Source: Pseudomonadota bacterium (GTDB lineage Bacteria > Pseudomonadota > Gammaproteobacteria > Burkholderiales > Thiobacillaceae). From it: a stretch of 64,000 nt of DNA. Numbering within the stretch: the stretch's first letter is position 1; each line of letters opens with the position of its first letter. Under the pieces are notes generated by a model that was given only the letters and a program-made list of their open reading frames with translations, searched no databases and was not told the origin of the DNA. Position numbers and translations under genes: made by a program. The DNA is taken from positions 58,288-122,287 of the forward strand of contig JAKADC010000009.1 in the NCBI GenBank assembly GCA_021820845.1. The letters are read 5' to 3'. Of this stretch, positions 1-11,687 are shown one piece after another.

Positions 1-2055
1 GAAGTCGATGATGATCCCGGTGCCGAACTTGGCGTGGGCCACGCTCTGGCCGACCTTGTAGCCGGTGTCGTTGCCCTGGCTGCGTGGCGCCGCGACGCCG
101 TAGTGGCCGGCGGCCTGCTGCACGCCCGACGGATAGGCCGGCTCCGCGCGCCGGTTGAGATGCAGCAGCACCTGCTCCGGCAGCTCGTTCAAAAAGCGTG
201 ACGGCAGGCCGTAGCGGACCTGGCCGTGCAGCATGCGCGACTGCGCGTGCGACAGGTACAGCCGCCGCCGTGCGCGGGTGATCGCCACGTACATCAGCCG
301 CCGCTCCTCTTCCAGCCCGTTCTCCTCGTGGGCGCTCTGCTCGTGCGGAAACAGGCTTTCCTCGAGCCCGGTGATGAAGACCGTATGGAATTCCAGACCC
401 TTCGCCGCGTGCACGGTCATCAGTTGCAGGGCGTCGTGTCCCGCGCCGGCCTGGTGCTCGCCGGCTTCGAGCGCGGCGTGGGCGAGGAACGCGTCGAGCG
501 TGTTGTCCTCGGATTCGTCCGCGAACAGCGCCGCCGCGTTCACCAGTTCGTTGAGGTTCTCGAGGCGGTCGGCGCCCTCCTTGTCGGCGCGGTAGTAGTC
601 CGCCAGCCCGCTGGCCTCGATCACGTGGTCGATCGCCTCGGCGAGCGGAAGATCGGCCGTGGCCTGCTTCATTTCCTCGACGAGCCGGGCGAAGCCTGCG
701 ACCTTGCCGCTGCCGGTACACGCTGCCTGCCACAGGCTGCCCCCCGCGCGCACGGCATGGTCGGCCAGTTGCTCCAGGGTGCGCGCGCCGATGCCGCGGG
801 CGGGAAAGTTCACCACGCGCAGGAACGCGCCGTCGTCCTCGGGATGGGTCAGCAGCCGCAGATAGGCGAGCGCGTGCTTGATTTCCTGCCGCTCGAAAAA
901 GCGCAGGCCGCCGTATACGCGATACGGCACGTGGGCCGAGAAGAGCGCGTGCTCGAGCACCCGCGACTGCGCGTTGGAGCGATACAGGAGCGCCATGTCG
1001 GACAGCGCCACGCCTTCGCGGTTGAGCGTCTTCACCTCGTCGACCACGAAGCTCGCCTCGTCCTGGTCGGAATACGCCTCGAAGATGCGGATCGGCTCGC
1101 CTTCGCCCTCCGCGGTCCACAGGTTCTTGCCGAGCCGGTGCGCGTTCTGCGAGATGAGGGTATTCGCCGCGGTGAGAATGTGCCCGTGGCTGCGGTAGTT
1201 CTGCTCCAGCTTGATGACGTTGCCGTGGGCGAATTCGCGCTCGAACGCCGCCATGTTGGCGGTGTCGGCGCCGCGGAAGGCGTAGATCGACTGGTCGTCG
1301 TCGCCGACCGCGAACAGCGCCGTGTGCGGCCCCGCGAAGAGCTTCAGCCAGCGGTACTGCAGCGTGTTGGTGTCCTGGAATTCGTCGATCAGGATGTGCT
1401 TGAAGCGGTCGCGGTAATGCTGGCGCAGCGGCTCGTTGCGATAGAGGAGCTCGTACGAGCGCAGCAGCAGCTCGGGAAAATCGGCCACCCCCTCGCGCTG
1501 GCACTGCGCGTCGTAGGCCTCGTACAGTTCGGCCAGCCGCATCGAGTATTCGTCGAAGGCCTCGGCGTCGCGCGCGCGCCGCCCGGCTTCCTTGTTGCCG
1601 TTGATGAACCACTGCACCTTCTTCGGCTCGTATTTCTCGGTGTCGACGTTCATCGACTTCATCAGCCGCTTGATCGCCGAAAGCTGGTCGGCCGAATCGA
1701 GGATCTGGAACGACTGCGGCAGGCCCGCCTCGCGCCAGTGCGTGCGCAGCAGGCGGTTGGACAATCCGTGGAAGGTGCCGACCCACATCCCGCGCGTGTT
1801 GATCGGCAGCATCGCCGAGATGCGGGTGAGCATCTCCTTCGCCGCCTTGTTGGTGAAGGTCACCGCGAGGATGCCGTGCGGCGACACCTGGCCGGTCTGG
1901 ATCAGCCACACGATGCGCGTCGTCAGCACGCGCGTCTTGCCCGAGCCGGCGCCCGCCAGGATCAGCGCCGATTCGTGCGGCAGCGTCACGGCGGCGCGCT
2001 GTTCGGGGTTGAGGTTTTCCAGCAGCGGGACGGGCCCTTCAGGGTAGGCGGACAT
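1..2055 (-). CDS. uvrD: UvrD/PcrA-type DNA helicase II (partial, C-terminus cut by window edge)
   Basis: Superfamily 1A 3'-5' helicase that unwinds nicked DNA in nucleotide excision and mismatch repair. The frame is open from an ATG at 2055 to the window edge, giving 685 residues. Visible motifs are the Walker A AGAGSGKT at residues 34-41, motif II IDEFQDTN at about 223-230 and motif III VGDDDQSIYAFRGA at about 249-262. The last visible residues (VGQSVAHAKFGTGIII) are the Tudor-like C-terminal fold found in UvrD and PcrA but absent from Rep, which decides the name. By comparison with the usual 720-750 residues, a few tens of residues are missing. It is divergent from the MoaD-like gene, with 47 bases between starts. 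The call is firm for the family and good for UvrD over Rep. Confidence 0.9.
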   Translation of the reverse strand, partial: MSAYPEGPVPLLENLNPEQRAAVTLPHESALILAGAGSGKTRVLTTRIVWLIQTGQVSPHGILAVTFTNKAAKEMLTRISAMLPINTRGMWVGTFHGLSNRLLRTHWREAGLPQSFQILDSADQLSAIKRLMKSMNVDTEKYEPKKVQWFINGNKEAGRRARDAEAFDEYSMRLAELYEAYDAQCQREGVADFPELLLRSYELLYRNEPLRQHYRDRFKHILIDEFQDTNTLQYRWLKLFAGPHTALFAVGDDDQSIYAFRGADTANMAAFEREFAHGNVIKLEQNYRSHGHILTAANTLISQNAHRLGKNLWTAEGEGEPIRIFEAYSDQDEASFVVDEVKTLNREGVALSDMALLYRSNAQSRVLEHALFSAHVPYRVYGGLRFFERQEIKHALAYLRLLTHPEDDGAFLRVVNFPARGIGARTLEQLADHAVRAGGSLWQAACTGSGKVAGFARLVEEMKQATADLPLAEAIDHVIEASGLADYYRADKEGADRLENLNELVNAAALFADESEDNTLDAFLAHAALEAGEHQAGAGHDALQLMTVHAAKGLEFHTVFITGLEESLFPHEQSAHEENGLEEERRLMYVAITRARRRLYLSHAQSRMLHGQVRYGLPSRFLNELPEQVLLHLNRRAEPAYPSGVQQAAGHYGVAAPRSQGNDTGYKVGQSVAHAKFGTGIIIDF

Positions 2056-2102
2056 ACGGGGGTAAAATCGGGCGGTCAATCGCAGATTATAAAGGCCTAC
2101 GA

Positions 2103-2354
2103 ATGGTGAAAATCCTGTTTTTCGGCGACCTCGTCGACACCCTCGGCATGGCGTCCGACGAGATCGCGCTGCCGCCCGACGTCACCGACGTCGAGCGCCT
2201 GCTGTTCGTTCTGTCGAAGCGCGGCGACATGTGGAAAAAGATGCTGCTCGGCAATCCCAAGCTCAATATCACGATCAACAAACAGTTCGCCGAGAAGTCC
2301 GCGCCGGTCAGGGACGGCGACGAGATCGCGCTGGTCGGGTTCTCCGTGGTTTGA
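2103..2354 (+). CDS. MoaD/ThiS-like beta-grasp protein lacking the C-terminal Gly-Gly
   Basis: An 83-residue protein with the length and pattern of a MoaD/ThiS sulfur carrier (beta-grasp, ubiquitin-like fold). It starts MVKILFFGDLVDTLG and carries the late DGDEIAL block that matches the DGDEVA segment of MoaD. A functional carrier ends in Gly-Gly, which is adenylated and thiocarboxylated; this one ends GFSVV, so it cannot be charged in the known way. The base sequence past the stop does not restore a Gly-Gly in another frame, so a simple frameshift does not explain it. No other molybdopterin or thiamin gene is adjacent; the gene faces phosphoribulokinase tail to tail across a shared terminator. 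Function is unknown; fold assignment is moderately sure. Confidence 0.7.
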   Translation: MVKILFFGDLVDTLGMASDEIALPPDVTDVERLLFVLSKRGDMWKKMLLGNPKLNITINKQFAEKSAPVRDGDEIALVGFSVV

Positions 2355-2414
2355 GGCGGGAAGCGGGTCAGGTTTCACAAGGCCCCCTTTTCAGCCGGCC
2401 GCACGCGGCAAATA

Positions 2415-2442
2415 AAAAACGGAGCCGATCGGCTCCGTTTTT
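2415..2442. terminator. Bidirectional intrinsic terminator between the MoaD-like gene and prk
   Basis: A perfect 14-base inverted repeat: an A5 run, CGGAGCCGA, then its complement and a T5 run. In RNA the CGGAGCC/GGCTCCG stem closes a short GAUC loop and is followed by U5 on either strand. It sits between two convergent stop codons, as expected for a shared terminator. Confidence 0.8.
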
Positions 2443-2461
2443 CGATTCAGGCAAAACGCGC

Positions 2462-3349
2462 TTACTTGTTCTTGTTCGCGATCATGTCCTGGATGATCGG
2501 CGCCAGGATCAGTTCCATGGCGAAGCCCATCTTGCCGCCGGGGACCACGATGGTGTTCGGGCGCGACATGAACGAGTTGCAGATCATGTTCAGCAGATAG
2601 GGGAAGTCGACGCCCTTGGGATCGCGGAAGCGGATCACGATGAAGCTTTCGTCCGGCGTCGGGATGTCGCGCGAGATGAAGGGGTTGGAGGTGTCGACGG
2701 TCGACACGCGCTGGAAGTTGATGTCGGTGCGCGAGAACTGCGGCGTGATGTAGTTCACGTAATCCGGCATGCGGCGCAGGATGGTGTCGACGATGACGTC
2801 GGCCGAATAGCCGCGCTCGGCGCCGTCGCGGTGGATCTTCTGGATCCACTCGAGATTGACGATGGGCACCACGCCGATGCCGAGGTCGACGTGCTTGGCG
2901 ACGTCGATGTCGTCGGTCTTGACGAGGCCGTGCAGGCCTTCATAGAACAGCACGTCGGAGCCGGCCGGCACGTCTTCCCACGGCGTGAACTCGCCGGGGT
3001 TGAGGCTGGTGTTCAGGCGCTTGTTGTGCTGATCGGCTTCTTCGTCGCTGTGGATGTAGTAGCGCTTCTTGCCGCCGCCGGTCTTGCCGTAGGTCTCGAA
3101 CAGTTCGGCCAGCTTGTCGAAGCGGTTGGCCTGCGGGCCGAAATGGCTGAACGAGAAGTTGCCCTCGGCCTCGGCTTTTTTCACCGCTTCCTTGAATTCG
3201 ACGCGGGACAGGCCATGGAAGCTGTCGCCCTCGATCACGGCGGCGTTGATCTTTTCACGGAAGAAAATGTGCTCGAACGCGCGCTTGACGGTGGTGGTGC
3301 CGGCACCGGACGAACCCGTGACCGCGATGACGGGGTGCTTCTTGGACAT
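2462..3349 (-). CDS. prk: Phosphoribulokinase (Calvin cycle)
   Basis: Phosphorylates ribulose 5-phosphate with ATP to give ribulose 1,5-bisphosphate, the CO2 acceptor for RuBisCO. The 295-residue length fits the proteobacterial octameric class (about 290). The P-loop GSSGAGTTT is at residues 12-19, followed by EGDSFHG with the expected catalytic Asp42. I chose the ATG at 3349 (MSKKHPVIAVTG) because AGGGAG lies just upstream and the P-loop then falls at its usual position; an in-frame ATG 14 codons earlier gives an unlikely extension. RuBisCO and other Calvin genes are not in the window, so the gene stands apart from a cbb operon here. It is the main evidence that the host can fix CO2. Confidence 0.95.
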   Translation of the reverse strand: MSKKHPVIAVTGSSGAGTTTVKRAFEHIFFREKINAAVIEGDSFHGLSRVEFKEAVKKAEAEGNFSFSHFGPQANRFDKLAELFETYGKTGGGKKRYYIHSDEEADQHNKRLNTSLNPGEFTPWEDVPAGSDVLFYEGLHGLVKTDDIDVAKHVDLGIGVVPIVNLEWIQKIHRDGAERGYSADVIVDTILRRMPDYVNYITPQFSRTDINFQRVSTVDTSNPFISRDIPTPDESFIVIRFRDPKGVDFPYLLNMICNSFMSRPNTIVVPGGKMGFAMELILAPIIQDMIANKNK

Positions 3350-3451
3350 GCTGGGACTCCCTGAAGGACGATGGACGAATGCGAAAAACACGCCATTTTA
3401 CCCGCGCCGGGGCGGCCTTGTCATCCGATCGGCCGGCACCCTCGGCGCACC

Positions 3452-3958
3452 TCAGGGCGCGAATTCGAGCCGTTCTTCCACCTTCCTGAGCGCAGCGGCG
3501 GCGCAGGCGGCGTCCTTGTCGCCGCCGGGCGCCCCCGAGACCCCCACGGCGCCGATCAGGCTGCCGGCGGCGCGGATCGGCAGGCCGCCTTCCATGACGA
3601 TGAGGCCGTCGATATGGTTGAGCTCGGGGCGGATGTCGCCGCGGGCGGCCCGGAACGCCCCCGAATCGATGCCGGACATGATGCTCATGCCGGCCTTGCG
3701 CTCGGCGATCTCGAGCGTGTGGCGCGGCGCCAGCGAGTCGCGCAGGGCGGCCTGCACGTTGCCGGCGCGGTCGAGCACCACGGCGGAGACGGTATAGCCG
3801 CTGCCGCGGCAGGCTTCGATCGCGTCCATGGCGATGTCGCGCGCGAGTTCGAGCCCGATCTGCTTGACCGGAAGGACGTCGGGCTGGGCCGCCAGGGCCG
3901 GCGTGGCGGCGGGGGCCAGGGACAGGGCAAGCAGTGCAAGCGGGCGCAGCGCGGTCAT
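3452..3958 (-). CDS. Secreted GlcG/HbpS (DUF336) family protein
   Basis: A 168-residue protein with a clear signal peptide (MTALRPLALLALSLAPAATPALA, cleavage near residue 23) and a single GlcG/HbpS domain. The hallmark PVSGG-like region appears as GSLIGAVGVSGAPGGDKDAACAAAAL, and an earlier NHIDGLIVMEGGLPI block is also typical. Characterised relatives bind haem or cobalamin, or are adjuncts of glycolate oxidation; the exact role of this exported form is not known. It lies upstream of prk on the same strand with a 102-base gap and is divergent from leuS. The nearness to prk could hint at glycolate handling in an autotroph, but that is inference only. Confidence 0.75.
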   Translation of the reverse strand: MTALRPLALLALSLAPAATPALAAQPDVLPVKQIGLELARDIAMDAIEACRGSGYTVSAVVLDRAGNVQAALRDSLAPRHTLEIAERKAGMSIMSGIDSGAFRAARGDIRPELNHIDGLIVMEGGLPIRAAGSLIGAVGVSGAPGGDKDAACAAAALRKVEERLEFAP

Positions 3959-4053
3959 GGGTGTCTCCTCGGGCGGTCGGCGAATCCATGATAGACGAGG
4001 GCGCGAGCGGGTGCGAAACGCCGTTCCGCGGGCGCTGCGGCAGGGCGGGCGGG

Positions 4054-4059
4054 TATAAT
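4054..4059 (+). promoter_or_regulatory. Candidate -10 box for the leuS operon
   Basis: A consensus TATAAT stands 30 bases upstream of the chosen leuS start, in the divergent gap from the GlcG-like gene. No convincing -35 hexamer is seen at 16-18 bases, so this is a weak call. Confidence 0.35.
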
Positions 4060-4071
4060 CGGCCGCCTTGA

Positions 4072-7155
<3,084 letters not shown>

Positions 7156-7172
<17 letters not shown>

Positions 7173-8184
7173 GTGTCTGCCCGACCAGCTTGCGCGCGGC
7201 ATGGCCGCGCTCTACGTGGTGGTGGGCGACGAGCCGCTCGCGGCGCAGGAGGCAGGCGACGCCATCCGCGCCGCCGCGCGCGCCGCCGGGCACAGCGAAC
7301 GCACGGTATTCACCGTGCAGGGGCGTTACAACTGGCAGGCGATCTTCGCGAGCGGCGACAATTTCTCGCTCTTCGGCGAGCGCCGCCTGACCGAGATACG
7401 CATCCCGTCCGGCAAGCCCGGCGTCGACGGCGCGAAGGCGCTGGAAACCTACGCCGCGAGGCTCCCGGCCGACACGCTGACGCTGGTCAGCCTGCCGGCG
7501 CTGGACTGGAAGACGATGCAGAGCCGCTGGTTCGCCGCGCTCGCGAGCCACGGCGTGGTGGTCGAGGCGAAAGCGGTCGACCGCGCCGCGCTGCCCGGCT
7601 GGATCGAACGCCGGCTGGCGAAACAGGGGCTGCGGGCCGAGCGGGCCGCGCTGGAATTCCTGGCCGACCGGGTCGAAGGCAACCTCCTCGCCGCGCAGCA
7701 GGAAATCGACAAGCTGGCGCTGCTGCTGCCGCCCGGCGCCGTGACGCTGGCCGATGTCGAGCACGCCGTGGTCGACGTCAGCCGGCTGGAGGCGGACGCC
7801 TTGCAGGACGCGCTGTACGCGGGCGACGGCGCGCGTTTCGCGCAGGTCGTGGCCGATCTGCGGGACAGCGGCGAAGCGGTGCCGGCGATCCTGTGGCAGG
7901 TGTCGTCGGCGGTGCAGCTGCTGCTCCGGCTAAAATTGGGGATCGCTCAGGGCGAGGGCCTGCCCGGTCTCATGCGCACGCTGTGGGGACGCGACAAGCA
8001 GCGCGCGCCGCAGATCGAACGTGCGGTGAAGCGCCTGGGCCTGGCGCAGATCGAAGCCGCGCTGTCCGATCTGGCGCTGATCGACCGCCAGGCCAAGGGA
8101 CTGGAGCGCGTGGGCGATCCCTGGGATACGCTGCTGCGCGTGGGCATGACGCTGGCCGCCGGGCCAGGCAACAGGACGAGATGA
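7156..8184 (+). CDS. holA: DNA polymerase III delta subunit
   Basis: Clamp-loader subunit that opens the beta sliding clamp. From the ATG at 7156 (MNIPAECLP) it has 342 residues, matching the E. coli length of 343. The N-terminal [20 protein letters not shown] motif and the central [23 protein letters not shown] segment are characteristic. An ATG 21 codons earlier lies deep inside lptE and gives an unlikely arginine/serine-rich extension. The stop overlaps the proA start region. Confidence 0.93.
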
Positions 8185-9461
8185 TGGACGTGAAAAGCTA
8201 TATGCAGACGGTGGGCAGGCAGGCGCGCGAGGCTTCGCGCGCGATTGCCCGCGCCGACACCAACCAGAAGAATCGCGCGCTCCTGGCGATGGCCGCCGCG
8301 ATCCGGCGCGATGCCGCGGCGCTGCTGGCGGCAAACTCGCGCGACATGGAACACGCCCGCGCGTCGGGCTACGACACGGCGCTGCTCGATCGCCTGCAGC
8401 TCAGCGACAAGACCGTCGCCGGCATGGCCGAAGGGCTCGAGCAGATCGCCGCGCTGCCCGATCCGGTCGGCGAGATCGACGGTCTCAAGTTCCGGCCGTC
8501 CGGCATCCAGGTCGGCAAGATGCGGGTGCCGCTCGGCGTGATCGGCATCATCTACGAAGCGCGTCCCAACGTCACCGCGGACGCCGCCGGGCTATGCCTC
8601 AAATCGGGCAACGCCGCGATCCTGCGCGGCGGCTCCGAAGCGCTGCAGTCCAACCAGGCGATCGCCGCCTGCGTGCGCGAGGGGCTCGAAGTCGCCGGCC
8701 TGCCCGCGACCGCGGTGCAGGTGATCGCGACCACCGACCGCGCCGCCGTGGGCGAACTCATCACCATGAAGGACTACGTGGACGTGATCGTGCCGCGCGG
8801 CGGCAAGGGGCTGATCGAGCGCATCACCGGCGAGGCGCGGGTGCCGGTGATCAAGCACCTGCACGGCAACTGCCACGTATACGTCGACGACCGCGCCGAT
8901 CTTGCGAAAGCGGTGAAGATCGTCGAGAACGCCAAGACGCAGCGCTACGGCACCTGCAACACGACCGAGTCGCTGCTGGTCGCGCGCCCGATCGCCGCCG
9001 CCGCGCTGCCGGAGATCGGCCAGATGCTCGCCGGGAAGGGCGTGGAAATGCGCTGCTGCCCCGAGGCCATGGCGATCCTCGAGAGCGCCGGCGTCGCGGC
9101 GGACAAGCTGTGTGCGGCGGTCGAGCAGGACTGGTACGAGGAGTACCTCGGTCCGATCATCGCGGTGAAAGTGGTCGACGGCATCGACGCGGCCATCGAC
9201 CACATCAACACCCACGGCTCGCAGCACACCGACGCCATCGTCACCGAGGACTACGGCCGGGCGCGCCGTTTCCTGCGCGAAGTCGATTCATCGAGCGTCG
9301 TCGTCAACGCATCGACCCGCTTTGCCGACGGCTTCGAGTATGGCCTCGGCGCCGAGATCGGCATCTCCACCGACAAGATCCACGCGCGTGGCCCCGTGGG
9401 GCTGGAAGGGCTCACCAGCCAGAAATGGGTGGTGCTGGGTGACGGGCACGTTCGCGGATAA
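8181..9461 (+). CDS. proA: Gamma-glutamyl phosphate reductase
   Basis: NADPH-dependent reduction of gamma-glutamyl phosphate to glutamate 5-semialdehyde, the second step of proline synthesis. The 426-residue protein belongs to the aldehyde dehydrogenase superfamily; the catalytic Cys is C259 in [30 protein letters not shown] and the C-terminal [17 protein letters not shown] are diagnostic. Starts at 8181 and 8184 (ATGATG) cannot be separated. It overlaps holA by four bases and nadD by 23. proB is not in the window; proC lies at 33.3 kb. Confidence 0.96.
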   Translation: MMDVKSYMQTVGRQAREASRAIARADTNQKNRALLAMAAAIRRDAAALLAANSRDMEHARASGYDTALLDRLQLSDKTVAGMAEGLEQIAALPDPVGEIDGLKFRPSGIQVGKMRVPLGVIGIIYEARPNVTADAAGLCLKSGNAAILRGGSEALQSNQAIAACVREGLEVAGLPATAVQVIATTDRAAVGELITMKDYVDVIVPRGGKGLIERITGEARVPVIKHLHGNCHVYVDDRADLAKAVKIVENAKTQRYGTCNTTESLLVARPIAAAALPEIGQMLAGKGVEMRCCPEAMAILESAGVAADKLCAAVEQDWYEEYLGPIIAVKVVDGIDAAIDHINTHGSQHTDAIVTEDYGRARRFLREVDSSSVVVNASTRFADGFEYGLGAEIGISTDKIHARGPVGLEGLTSQKWVVLGDGHVRG

Positions 9462-10116
9462 GGCCGCGCCGCCCATCGGCGTCTTTGGCGGCACCTTCGA
9501 TCCCATCCACTTCGGCCACCTGCGGCTGGCCGAGGAGATGGCCGACGCCCTGGGTCTCGAGCGCATCCTGTTCATTCCCGCCGGCCAGCCGCCGCACCGC
9601 GCAGCGCCGGGCACCGCGGCCGCGCACCGGCTCGCCATGGTGCGCCGGGCGCTTGCAGGCAATCCGCGCTTCGAGGCGGATGCGCGCGAAGTGGCGCGGC
9701 CGCAGCCGAGCTATACGGTCGACACGCTCGCCGCCCTGCGCGCCGAACTGGGTGCCGCGCGGCCGCTCTGGCTGCTGCTGGGCGCCGATGCGTTTCTCGG
9801 TCTCCCCGGCTGGCACGACTGGCGGAAACTGTTCGAGCTGGCGAATATCGCCGTCGCAACCCGCGCGGGCGCGCAGGCGGTGCAACTCGGCGCCATAATG
9901 GAACCTTTGAAAGACGAAATGTCGCAACGCGTGGCCGCCGACGTCCGTTCGGCCTCGGCGCCGGCCGGCTCGATTCTGCTGCGGGAGATGACGCCGCTGG
10001 ACATCTCGGCCACCGCGATCCGCGACCTGCTCGCCCGGCACGGCAGCGCGCGCTACCTGCTGCCCGATGCCGTGCTCGACTACATTCACGAACTGCATTT
10101 GTATTCCTCCCAATGA
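9439..10116 (+). CDS. nadD: Nicotinate-nucleotide adenylyltransferase
   Basis: Transfers AMP from ATP to nicotinate mononucleotide in NAD synthesis. The nucleotidyltransferase signature [20 protein letters not shown] is near the N-terminus, and [10 protein letters not shown], the SxTxIR motif, is near the C-terminus. No ATG is suitably placed; the GTG at 9439 ([14 protein letters not shown]) gives 225 residues, close to the usual 213-222, and overlaps the end of proA. The stop shares ATGA with rsfS. The nadD-rsfS-rlmH order is widely conserved. Confidence 0.93.
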   Translation: MTGTFADKAAPPIGVFGGTFDPIHFGHLRLAEEMADALGLERILFIPAGQPPHRAAPGTAAAHRLAMVRRALAGNPRFEADAREVARPQPSYTVDTLAALRAELGAARPLWLLLGADAFLGLPGWHDWRKLFELANIAVATRAGAQAVQLGAIMEPLKDEMSQRVAADVRSASAPAGSILLREMTPLDISATAIRDLLARHGSARYLLPDAVLDYIHELHLYSSQ

Positions 10117-10469
10117 ACATCCAGGACAAGATCAAGTTAATCGTCGACGCGCTCGAGGACATCAAGGCGCGCGACATCGCCGTCCTCGACACCAGCAAGC
10201 TCACGTCGTTGTTCGAGCGCATGGTGATCGCGAGCGGCGAATCCAGCCGGCAGACCAAGGCGCTCGCGTCGCACGTGCGCGAGAAAGTGAAGGAGGCGGG
10301 CGAGCACGTCGGCGGCATGGAGGGCGAGGAGAGCGGCGACTGGGTGCTGCTCGACCTCGGCGATGTCGTGGTGCATGTGATGCAGCCCGCGATGCGCGCG
10401 CATTACAATCTCGAAGAACTGTGGGGCGCGGGCGAAGCGGCCCGCGCGCGGCACAGCCAAAAAGACTAG
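10113..10469 (+). CDS. rsfS: Ribosomal silencing factor RsfS (YbeB/Iojap)
   Basis: Binds ribosomal protein L14 and blocks joining of the 30S and 50S subunits when nutrients are short. The 118-residue protein carries the family pattern DIAVLDTSKLTSLFERMVIASG, then GDWVLLDLGDVVVHVM and EELW near the end. It overlaps nadD by four bases and is followed after three bases by rlmH, the common RsfS/RlmH pairing. Confidence 0.95.
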   Translation: MNIQDKIKLIVDALEDIKARDIAVLDTSKLTSLFERMVIASGESSRQTKALASHVREKVKEAGEHVGGMEGEESGDWVLLDLGDVVVHVMQPAMRAHYNLEELWGAGEAARARHSQKD

Positions 10470-10472
10470 CAG

Positions 10473-10943
10473 GTGAAACTGCATCTGATCGCCGTCGGCC
10501 ACAAGATGCCGGCCTGGATCGATGCCGGTTATGATGACTATGCCCGGCGCATGCCGCCGGACATGCCGCTGGTGCTGACCGAAATCAAGCCGGGGCACCG
10601 GGTGGCGGGGGAGGACGGGGGGCGTGCCCGCCAGGCGGAGGCCGCACGCATTCAGGCGGCCTTGCCCACCGGCTGCGTGCCGGTGGTGCTCGACGAGCGC
10701 GGCGTCCAGGCGACCACCCGCGAGCTCGCGGCGTGGCTGCAGGGCTGGATGGCCGAAGGCGTGTCGCCGGCGTTCGTGGTCGGCGGGGCCGACGGCCTCG
10801 ACGACGCCGTCAAGGCGCGTGCCCACAGATTGCTGGGGCTGTCGCGGCTGACCCTGCCGCATGCGCTGGCACGGGTGATGCTGGCCGAGCAGCTTCATCG
10901 CGCGGTCTGCATCCTGAAAGGACATCCCTATCATCGGGATTGA
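10473..10943 (+). CDS. rlmH: 23S rRNA (pseudouridine-1915-N3)-methyltransferase
   Basis: SPOUT-class methyltransferase that methylates pseudouridine 1915 of 23S rRNA. The 156-residue length is that of the family (about 155). The SAM-binding trefoil knot shows as FVVGGADGLDD, LSRLTLPHALARVMLAEQLHRA and the terminal GHPYHRD. It starts with GTG at 10473, three bases after rsfS. Downstream, maf follows after 16 bases, probably in the same transcript. Confidence 0.96.
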   Translation: MKLHLIAVGHKMPAWIDAGYDDYARRMPPDMPLVLTEIKPGHRVAGEDGGRARQAEAARIQAALPTGCVPVVLDERGVQATTRELAAWLQGWMAEGVSPAFVVGGADGLDDAVKARAHRLLGLSRLTLPHALARVMLAEQLHRAVCILKGHPYHRD

Positions 10944-10959
10944 GGAGGAATAACAAAAA

Positions 10960-11571
10960 ATGCTGGTCGATAAACGGATCTACCTGGCTTCGCAATCGCG
11001 GCGACGACGCGATCTGCTGAAACAGATCGGCGTGGCCTTCGACGTGCTGCCGCTGCGCGCCGTGCCCGGACGCATGGACGTCGTCGAGGTTCCCTATTCG
11101 GGCGAGACGGCGTACGACTTCGCCCAGCGCATGGCGACCGAAAAGACCGCCTGCGGCTGGCGCGCCGTCGACGCGCGCCGCCTGCTGCGCTTTCCCGTGC
11201 TCGGCGCCGACACGGTGGTCGAACTCGACGGCGCGATTCTCGGCAAGCCGGCCGACAGCGCCGGCGCCGAGCACATGCTCAGGCGGCTGTCGGGGCGCGA
11301 GCACCGGGTGCACACCGCCGTCGCGGTGCAGCATGAAGACCGACTGGATCTGCGGATGTCGACCAGCCTGGTCCGATTCGCTTCGCTCGACACGGCGACC
11401 ATCCTGCGTTACCTGGAAACGGGCGAATACGTCGGCAAGGCCGGTTCCTACGGAATCCAGGGGCGCGCCGGCGCATTCGTCGAACATATCGATGGCAGCT
11501 ACAGCGGCGTCATGGGTTTGCCGTTATATGACACAGCCAATTTATTGAGGGCCTTCGGTCTCGCCGTCTGA
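10960..11571 (+). CDS. maf: Maf-family nucleoside triphosphate pyrophosphatase
   Basis: House-cleaning pyrophosphatase that hydrolyses non-canonical or methylated nucleoside triphosphates. The 203-residue protein has the Maf start [18 protein letters not shown], the central [20 protein letters not shown] and the late [33 protein letters not shown]. The serine and arginine pattern (SQSRRR) is that of the family. The good RBS GAGGA lies nine bases upstream. The maf-rng order is common in proteobacteria, where Maf is YhdE-like; subfamily was not determined further. Confidence 0.92.
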   Translation: MLVDKRIYLASQSRRRRDLLKQIGVAFDVLPLRAVPGRMDVVEVPYSGETAYDFAQRMATEKTACGWRAVDARRLLRFPVLGADTVVELDGAILGKPADSAGAEHMLRRLSGREHRVHTAVAVQHEDRLDLRMSTSLVRFASLDTATILRYLETGEYVGKAGSYGIQGRAGAFVEHIDGSYSGVMGLPLYDTANLLRAFGLAV

Positions 11572-11575
11572 TTCC

Positions 11576-11671
11576 TTTCCTAAATCAAAACCGGCGCGTG
11601 CCCGGCTCGCGAGGCGCGCCCGCGCCTCGCCCCGGCGTCATCGGCTGTTCGCGTCAGTTTTGATTTAGAAA
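11576..11671. repeat. Nested inverted repeat in the maf-rng gap
   Basis: Two perfect 12-base AT-rich arms, CTAAATCAAAAC at 11580-11591 and its complement at 11657-11668, enclose 65 bases. Inside them a second perfect 10-base GC-rich palindrome, GCGAGGCGCG/CGCGCCTCGC, sits at 11609-11630 with a two-base spacer. TTT/AAA extends the outer stem past one unpaired base. The structure ends 16 bases before the rng start, so it lies in the rng leader or at the end of the maf transcript. Confidence 0.7.
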
Positions 11672-11687
11672 TGGATCAGCGATTGCC

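Noticed and set aside
226..2109. Long plus-strand open frame (627 codons) opposite uvrD
   Set aside because: It is antisense to the helicase, which shows all its motifs; the translation is Arg/His/Val-rich with no family pattern, as expected for an antisense frame in GC-rich DNA.
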